Shown piece by piece: positions 34,621 through 37,388 of a DNA stretch of 37,388 nt; position 1 is the first letter of the stretch; every line of letters begins with the position of its first letter. The notes below the pieces were generated by a model. It saw nothing but the letters and a program-made list of their open reading frames with translations, was not told the origin of the DNA and searched no databases. The DNA comes from Dehalococcoidia bacterium (GTDB taxonomy: Bacteria > Chloroflexota > Dehalococcoidia > Lucifugimonadales > Lucifugimonadaceae): assembly GCA_012959765.1 (NCBI GenBank), contig DUCO01000015.1, forward strand, positions 89,922 through 127,309, in the 5' to 3' direction. The position numbers were made by a program, and so were the translations under genes.

Positions 34621-35298
34621 ATGACGATTCTCGGTTCCAGGCTCGACCGCGTCTATCCGCAGTGGAACATTCCAATGCCCGAGAAAATTGTCGAAAACGG
34701 GGCGTTATTTACGGAATATCCTCCTGAGGTTAGTGCTCTACCGCAGCATTTCCCTCAGCGAAATCGGGTGATAAGCGGGCTATGTAATGGCGTGCTGGTT
34801 GTCGAGGCTGCGTTCAAGAGTGATGCGATGCTCACTGTGTATTGGGCTCTCGAACAAGATCGCGACGTCTTTGCAATCCCTGGGAGGGCACTGAACGAAA
34901 AAAGTAAACGCACAAATTGGCTGATTCAACGGAGAGCCGAGTTGACGCTCTGTAACGACGATATTCTTGAAGAGTTGAATATCGAAAAATCTCATTCAGT
35001 ACCTGAAATCAATTCTGAAATTGGTCAAGGTTCGGGGGAGAAAAGTTCTGAGTTTGGCAAAAACGCGCTTGACAACCTCGCGCATGCGAACAATGTTTTA
35101 AGTATCGAACGTCGCGTGGTTGACCTCCTCGGAAAAACGAGGGAGCCGATTCACGTTGATGACATGACGAGAGCGCTGGGCGATCCGGCTACGGCTGTAA
35201 GCTCTGTTCTGGTGATGTTGGAATTGCGGGGGTCAGCCCAGCAGGTCGGCTCGATGCAATTCATCGCGGATAGTGGACGTCCGATGATTCCATCATGA
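34621..35298 (+). pseudogene. dprA: 5'-truncated dprA (DNA-processing protein A)
   Basis: DprA loads RecA on incoming single-stranded DNA in transformation. The frame begins at MTILGSRLDRVYPQWN, which corresponds to the middle of the Rossmann-like fold (usual TIAVLGSGLDxxYPxxN). ENGALFTEYPP, PQRNRVISGLCNGVLVVEAA, and ALEQDRDVFAIPG continue the family, and a DprA-type winged-helix end follows (about 160-215). The whole front half is missing, including the first strand and the SGLARGID loop (about 150 or more residues). The 225 remaining codons are intact. A family C repeat and two tRNAs occupy the place of the lost half, so a rearrangement removed it. It is probably non-functional, though a translated fragment cannot be excluded. 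Confidence 0.85.
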
Positions 35299-35332
35299 TT
35301 ATCAGGAACATCGGGCATGAGGTAAAAGATAG

Positions 35333-37388
35333 TTGGCAAACACGTCAAAACCCGATCTGGTTATCGTCGAATCTCCGGCGAAGGCACGAACCGTAGGACG
35401 ATTCCTCGGCAACAAGTACGTCGTAAAGGCGTCAATGGGGCACGTTCGAGACCTTCCTTCGAGCAATCTGGGAGTCGATGTTAAAAATAATTTCGAACCC
35501 AGTTATGTAAACGTCAAAGGGCGTGCAACGTTAATTGCCGAACTCAAAAAAGCGGCAAAACAGGCTGACACCGTATATCTCGCAACTGACCCGGACCGCG
35601 AAGGCGAAGCCATTTCGTGGCATCTGGTTGAGGCTGCCGATCTGAACAAAGCGAACAACCTTAAGCGGGTTGTATTTCACGAAATTACAAACTCGGCCGT
35701 AGAAGAAGCATTCTCGAATCCTCGTGAGATCGACATGGATCTGGTGAACGCCCAACAGGCGCGCCGGCTTCTAGATCGAATCGTTGGCTACAAACTCAGC
35801 CCGGTTCTCTGGAGCAAGGTCCGCAGTGGTCTCTCAGCTGGTCGGGTACAGTCGGTTGCATTACGAATAATCGTCGATCGTGAACGGGAAATCGAAACCT
35901 TTAAGCCAGAAGAGTTCTGGGTCATTTCGGTTGATCTCGAGTCTGAATCAGGCAGACGCAAGTTCATTTTCAATGCGAACCTGACAAAGGTTCCCGGTCA
36001 AAAAGGCAAGCCAGTCGTCGACAACGAGACGACTGCAATGGCCATTAAAACCGACCTCGATACCGCAACGTATACCGTGTCGAAGGTCACTCGCAAGGAA
36101 GCCAAACAGCGACCACGCGCACCGTTCACCACGAGCACATTGCAGCAGCAGGCTGCCCGTTCGTTCAATTTCAGTGCTCAGCGTACGATGCGGATCGCAC
36201 AAGATCTTTACGAAGGCATGCCAATCGGCGATGGTGAACCATCCGGCCTGATTACGTACATGCGTACTGACTCGGTAAACCTTGCCCAAAACGCGCTTGA
36301 GGAAGCCGAATCGTTCATCAAGTCGACTTATGGCAACGAATATTCAACGGGACCGAAAAAGTACAAGACTCGGAGCAAATCGGCACAGGAAGCCCACGAG
36401 GCTGTCAGGCCTACTTCCGCATCCAATACTCCGGAAAGAGTCGCTCAGTATCTTTCTAGCGAACAGCTGCGTTTGTACACGCTGATCTGGAAACGCACGA
36501 TTGCCAGCCAGATGGCCGATGCGATCGTCGATAACACTGGTGTCGACATCACCGCGGCGACACCCAACGGCAACGAATACACCGTTCGTGCAACCGGCTC
36601 TGTAATCAAGTTCGATGGCTACCGAAAGCTGTACATTGAGACCAAGGATGAAGACGCCGAGGACGAGGACGGCAAGCAGCTGCCGGACATGAACGAAGGC
36701 GACTCACCAAAGAAGCAGACCGTGAATGCCGATCAGAAGTTCACGCAGCCGCCACCGAGGTTTACCGAAGCAAACTTAATTCGATTTTTGGAAGAACAGG
36801 GAATCGGCCGCCCTAGTACTTACGCGTCGATTGTCGGCACAATCGAACGACGACAGTATGTCGACCGTGAAAAGACACGGTTTAAGCCAACTCCGCTCGG
36901 AACAGCTGTTTCGGATCTGCTGACACAGCACTTCGGAAACATCATGGATCTGGGATTCACTTCGGGGATTGAGTCGAAACTCGACTCGGTGGCCGAGGGT
37001 GAGCAAGACTGGGTGGAGATGCTGAAGGAGTTCTTCGGTCCGTTTGAAAAAGCGGTTGAAACAACGATGGAGAAGGCTGAACGAGTCGATCGTAAGAAAC
37101 TTGTTCAGAAAAGCGATGAGAAATGCGAAGGCGGAGATGATCTCGTCATCCGTTATGGGCCATATAAAAGCCGTTCTAATCCATCCGGTAAATTTCTATC
37201 GTGTGGTAAATTTCCGGAATGTCGCGTTGCGATCTCTACTCGTCCGGGTGAGCGAGCCACAGGCGAGGTCAAGGAAAACTGGGAGATCGCCTGGAAGACT
37301 GCGATGGAGAAGTGCGCAATCGTGCACCCCAAGGCAGCAGCCGCAGCGGCGGAAGAGGCCGAGGCAAAGCGCAGATCTCGAAGGAAAT
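35333..37388 (+). CDS. topA: DNA topoisomerase I, 3' end outside the window
   Basis: TopA relaxes negative supercoils by passing one strand through a nick. The Toprim domain starts LVIVESPAKARTVGRFLG (Glu13) and has the metal motif TDPDREGEAIS (Asp86, Asp88, Glu90). The active-site tyrosine is Tyr309 in LITYMRTDS. RFTEANLIRFLEEQGIGRPS and STYASIVGTI follow. A C-terminal zinc-ribbon-like segment has Cys598, Cys624 and Cys630, with the expected partner near 601 replaced by Gly. An Ala/Glu/Lys-rich stretch runs to the edge; about 685 codons are visible. The start is TTG at 35333, with GAGGT nine bases upstream. dprA-topA is a common gene order. Confidence 0.95.
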   Translation, partial: MANTSKPDLVIVESPAKARTVGRFLGNKYVVKASMGHVRDLPSSNLGVDVKNNFEPSYVNVKGRATLIAELKKAAKQADTVYLATDPDREGEAISWHLVEAADLNKANNLKRVVFHEITNSAVEEAFSNPREIDMDLVNAQQARRLLDRIVGYKLSPVLWSKVRSGLSAGRVQSVALRIIVDREREIETFKPEEFWVISVDLESESGRRKFIFNANLTKVPGQKGKPVVDNETTAMAIKTDLDTATYTVSKVTRKEAKQRPRAPFTTSTLQQQAARSFNFSAQRTMRIAQDLYEGMPIGDGEPSGLITYMRTDSVNLAQNALEEAESFIKSTYGNEYSTGPKKYKTRSKSAQEAHEAVRPTSASNTPERVAQYLSSEQLRLYTLIWKRTIASQMADAIVDNTGVDITAATPNGNEYTVRATGSVIKFDGYRKLYIETKDEDAEDEDGKQLPDMNEGDSPKKQTVNADQKFTQPPPRFTEANLIRFLEEQGIGRPSTYASIVGTIERRQYVDREKTRFKPTPLGTAVSDLLTQHFGNIMDLGFTSGIESKLDSVAEGEQDWVEMLKEFFGPFEKAVETTMEKAERVDRKKLVQKSDEKCEGGDDLVIRYGPYKSRSNPSGKFLSCGKFPECRVAISTRPGERATGEVKENWEIAWKTAMEKCAIVHPKAAAAAAEEAEAKRRSRRK

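Overview
The window looks like bacterial chromosome. The likeliest source is a streamlined, probably marine or groundwater Chloroflexota lineage (SAR202/Dehalococcoidia-like). This is inference from gene content and style, not a database match: a 23S-5S rRNA unit with no adjacent 16S gene, a run of rpsO-pnp-dapB-asd-dapA, the short form of ArgC, many TTG/GTG starts, and intergenic regions full of small dispersed repeats.

Left part (1-16.1 kb). A truncated tRNA and a broken C-type-lectin-like gene are followed by larC and larE (nickel-pincer cofactor assembly), radA, pncC/cinA, the operon rpsA-clpC (perfect TATAAT -10), argC, a truncated VOC-family fragment, a frameshifted small membrane protein, a LysE exporter, a short-chain dehydrogenase, a lipoprotein and a frameshifted Gfo/Idh/MocA oxidoreductase. 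Nearly every gap here carries a copy of one of at least three small repeat families. Several genes are broken, trimmed or partly duplicated next to those copies. The clearest case is a second, diverged copy of the last 39 codons of radA, whose stop codon overlaps the larE start.

Middle (16.1-20.8 kb). A decayed serine recombinase is followed, on the minus strand, by 23S rRNA, initiator tRNA-fMet, 5S rRNA and a strong terminator. The 23S is enclosed by a long processing stalk. No 16S is present. Between the rRNA promoter region and purA lies a perfect 20-bp palindrome. Strand composition changes sign around this block: sampled left-side sequence is C-rich on the plus strand whichever way genes point, and sampled right-side sequence is mostly G-rich.

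Right part (20.8-37.4 kb). purA (plus) converges with a long minus-strand run, in transcription order rpsO, pnp, dapB, asd, dapA, yvcK. This run joins ribosome and RNA-decay functions to lysine/diaminopimelate synthesis and a central-metabolism regulator. Then come a collagen-like lipoprotein with its own terminator, a GNAT acetyltransferase, a MITE-like inverted-repeat element, a CBS/CorC-type membrane protein, glmU, two tRNA-Ser genes (CGA and GGA), a 5'-truncated dprA and the start of topA, which runs off the window.

Most protein genes are ordinary housekeeping genes. The unusual content is the repeat-driven erosion of the left half, the composition switch at the lone 23S-tRNA-5S unit, the low-complexity extensions on S1 and PNPase, and the collagen-like surface protein. 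No CRISPR array, intact insertion sequence or phage-defence system was seen.
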